Assembly (NCBI RefSeq): GCF_900108065.1
Contig: NZ_FNVQ01000003.1
Location: 62,001-126,000 of the forward strand
Direction: 5' to 3'
Origin: Marinobacterium lutimaris
GTDB taxonomy: Bacteria; Pseudomonadota; Gammaproteobacteria; Pseudomonadales; Balneatricaceae
DNA length: 64,000 nucleotides
Shown one piece after another: positions 62,420-64,000 of the stretch (position 1 is its first letter; every line of letters starts with the position of its first letter). Under the pieces are notes generated by a model that made no database searches, was not told the DNA's origin, and saw only the letters and a list, made by a program, of their open reading frames with translations. Both the position numbers and the translations under genes were made by a program.

Positions 62420-62517
62420 TTGGGATCTCCTATGAGAGGTTCAGTTTTCGGATAGTAATTTTCGGGCACTCAGGCCGGCGCAAACAGCGCTTTCCAGCGG
62501 CCCCTAATCTCAAGCGG

Positions 62518-63237
62518 TCAGTGCCGGGACGCGCGCACCACCTCATGACGCAGCCAGACCACGCCACCATCCAGCACCTCGCTGGAGAGCAAACGCAGAC
62601 CCTGCCCCGCCCCCGGCAGGTCATCAGGCGCACCAGCGGCATCAACAATACCGGGCACCCCTTTGAGACCATCCAGCGTCGGGCAGATCAATACGCTGAA
62701 TTCATCGATCAGCCCTGCAGTCCAGAACGTACCGTTGGTGGTGCCACCGCCCTCAAGCAGCAACCGCTCAACACCAAAGGCTTCGCCGATCGCCGTCAAC
62801 GCCTGTTCAAGGCGATCCCCTTCAGGCCCGGCAAATACATAGGAAACACCGGCCTGATTCAGCTTGGCCAGGGTCGCATTGGGAACCCGCTCGGACAGCA
62901 CGACGACCAGATGTTCATCCGCCAGTTCACTGGCTTCAGGCCGCAGGCGACCCTGAGGATCGATGGCGATCGCCAGGCTCCTGTCACCGGCAACGGCGAA
63001 AGCGTTATCACGCGGCATCGCCGTGCCGAGGAGTTCAGGGTGCTCTTCCTGACTGACGTACTCCGCCATGGTTTTACGCCCGACTATCCAGCCACCGGCG
63101 TTGAAGCTGTCCGCGGCCGGTTCATAGTGAGCTTCGATCAGATCCCAGATGTTGCGGTCAGCGGAATCGCTCCAGCGTGACGGCAGAAGCCGTCCATCCA
63201 GGCTGGTGATCATGTGGCAGATTATCTGTGGACGCAT
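62518..63237 (-). CDS. RibD C-terminal/dihydrofolate-reductase-like protein
   Basis: A 239-aa reductase of the RibD_C/DHFR fold: IICHMITSLDGRLLPSRWSD at the start (substrate loop), GGWIVGRKTMAEYVS (NADPH-binding GR motif, about 60-74) and VERLLLEGGGTTNGTFWTAG (LLLEGGG signature, about 155-174). Such stand-alone proteins are often of unknown physiological role, sometimes flavin- or pterin-related. I see no other riboflavin genes nearby. The ATG at 63237 follows GAGG; the upstream in-frame ATG is less well placed. Confidence 0.85.
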   Translation of the reverse strand: MRPQIICHMITSLDGRLLPSRWSDSADRNIWDLIEAHYEPAADSFNAGGWIVGRKTMAEYVSQEEHPELLGTAMPRDNAFAVAGDRSLAIAIDPQGRLRPEASELADEHLVVVLSERVPNATLAKLNQAGVSYVFAGPEGDRLEQALTAIGEAFGVERLLLEGGGTTNGTFWTAGLIDEFSVLICPTLDGLKGVPGIVDAAGAPDDLPGAGQGLRLLSSEVLDGGVVWLRHEVVRASRH

Positions 63238-63460
63238 GGTGCCTCGTGCTTTATTTCGCATAACCGGTTTCAAACAGGGCGATAGTCCTGTAACGCTGTT
63301 TCTGCAGATAGTTAAGCCAAAGGTAGAGAAGGCCCGTACACCGATAAACAGCGCTCATCCTCTTTCTGTTATGAATCGGAATCATTAAAAAAGATTGAAC
63401 CACGGAAAGCTTAGCAACGCTGTCCAATCGAGGGCCCAACGGCTTCGTTACCGCCCCTTT

Positions 63461-64000
63461 TCAACCGAGCCTGTCAAAACGGTAAACAAGCTCCGGTCCG
63501 CCGGGCTGGGAATAGGCCAGCTCCGCAGTGACCATGGCAAACGGCTCAACAAAACGAGCATTGCGCAGCGCCCCAGTGTCGAGCGGTTCATAACCGACAT
63601 CGCTGATCAGCTGACGCGCAACCTTTTTGGCCCACTCATCATCACCGTAGTAGATCATCTGCGGTCGTGGGGAGCGGGTCTTGCGACCTTCGAACACCTC
63701 AAACAGCACTTCGCTCGGGCTGGTATTAAACGCCGATACCCAGCGCACATGGGGCAGCCGCTCGGCCAGCTTCTCCGCTCCGGATGTGGTTGTGCCCACC
63801 ACCAGGTTTGCGTTCTCTTCATCCAGCGGCACGCAGCAGTTGATCACCACTTTGCCGGAAAGCTCACCCACCTGCTCCAGAACGTCATCGATCCGCGACC
63901 AGTGCACCGACAGCAGGATCACATCGGCCTGCGCAGCTTCGGCGGGTGTGCCCACCTTGCCACCGGCATCCCTCGCCAGTCGCTCCAGCTTGGATGGATT
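63461..64000 (-). CDS. NADP-dependent F420-reductase-type oxidoreductase (partial)
   Basis: The C-terminal 179 residues are visible; the reading frame is open to the right edge, so the true start lies outside. ADVILLSVHWSRIDDVLEQV and GKVVINCCVPLDEENANLVV match the second half of the Rossmann domain of the F420/NADP oxidoreductase-like family (PF03807). WVSAFNTSPSEVLFEVFEGR and MIYYGDDEWAKKVARQLISD continue the family pattern. In bacteria without F420 these proteins are generic NADP-linked reductases. A GTG at 63955 is an internal codon, not the start. Confidence 0.8.
   Translation of the reverse strand, partial: NPSKLERLARDAGGKVGTPAEAAQADVILLSVHWSRIDDVLEQVGELSGKVVINCCVPLDEENANLVVGTTTSGAEKLAERLPHVRWVSAFNTSPSEVLFEVFEGRKTRSPRPQMIYYGDDEWAKKVARQLISDVGYEPLDTGALRNARFVEPFAMVTAELAYSQPGGPELVYRFDRLG

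Overview
The window looks like about 64 kb of chromosome from a marine, aerobic gammaproteobacterium of the Oceanospirillales (Marinobacterium/Neptunomonas-like). This placement rests on moderately high GC, TRAP transporters in place of ABC importers, Bcr/CflA efflux pumps and REP-like intergenic palindromes. It is inference, because no rRNA or other phylogenetic marker is present. One tRNA gene, tRNA-Ser(GGA), is visible.

Positions 1-25 kb hold a nearly complete homoprotocatechuate (4-hydroxyphenylacetate, HPA) meta-cleavage pathway. A leftward unit encodes the isomerase HpaF and a TRAP importer (DctP, DctQ, start of DctM). A divergent rightward unit is hpaH-hpaI-hpaG1-hpaG2-hpaE, then the AraC activator HpaA. 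Inserted beside them are a MetA-type outer-membrane protein, a FeaR-like regulator with a GMC oxidoreductase/MFS/aldehyde dehydrogenase operon, a LuxR-type regulator divergent from a Rieske oxygenase, and an orphan second DctP. Then come the MarR repressor HpaR, an aldehyde dehydrogenase placed to oxidise succinic semialdehyde, the ring-cleaving dioxygenase HpaD and two Bcr/CflA pumps.

Positions 25-37 kb hold a second module. Its leftward genes encode a TAXI solute receptor, a fused DctQM permease, a sulfatase with no signal peptide, a DUF3237 protein, an IclR regulator, a SulP anion transporter and a porin. A LysR gene diverges from it. Next to it lie the two components of the flavin-dependent HPA 3-hydroxylase: the oxygenase, and a reductase fused to a MarR-like sensor domain. 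These supply the first step of the pathway. A simple reading is that an organosulfate is imported intact and desulfated in the cytoplasm, close to the aromatic pathway that may use the product.

A palindromic motif of the form TTAGTTAAnATnTTAA recurs upstream of dctP, hpaF, hpaH, hpaR, the hpaR-linked aldehyde dehydrogenase and (weaker) the hydroxylase genes. In four cases it fills the 17-bp spacer of a TTGACA-type promoter. It is the likely HpaR operator and would tie the scattered genes into one regulon.

Positions 37-52 kb are more ordinary: tRNA-Ser with an exact 82-bp duplication of its 3' end and terminator, a CaCA antiporter, CorA, an unknown protein, a GTPase with two roadblock-like modules, FolD, an AbrB-type membrane protein, a Tat-exported molybdenum hydroxylase with its maturation genes, and an Aer-like chemoreceptor.

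Positions 52-64 kb form a third accessory cluster, centred on a YqhC-like AraC regulator. It has two related cupins (one cytoplasmic, one exported), an alpha/beta hydrolase, a YqhD-like alcohol dehydrogenase, an MBL-fold hydrolase, an SDR, two tandem exported SMP-30/gluconolactonase-like proteins, a RibD/DHFR-like reductase and a truncated F420/NADP-type oxidoreductase. Two promoters there share a long composite motif. A highly structured 440-450 bp element is present twice (24.2-24.7 kb and 42.6-43.1 kb).
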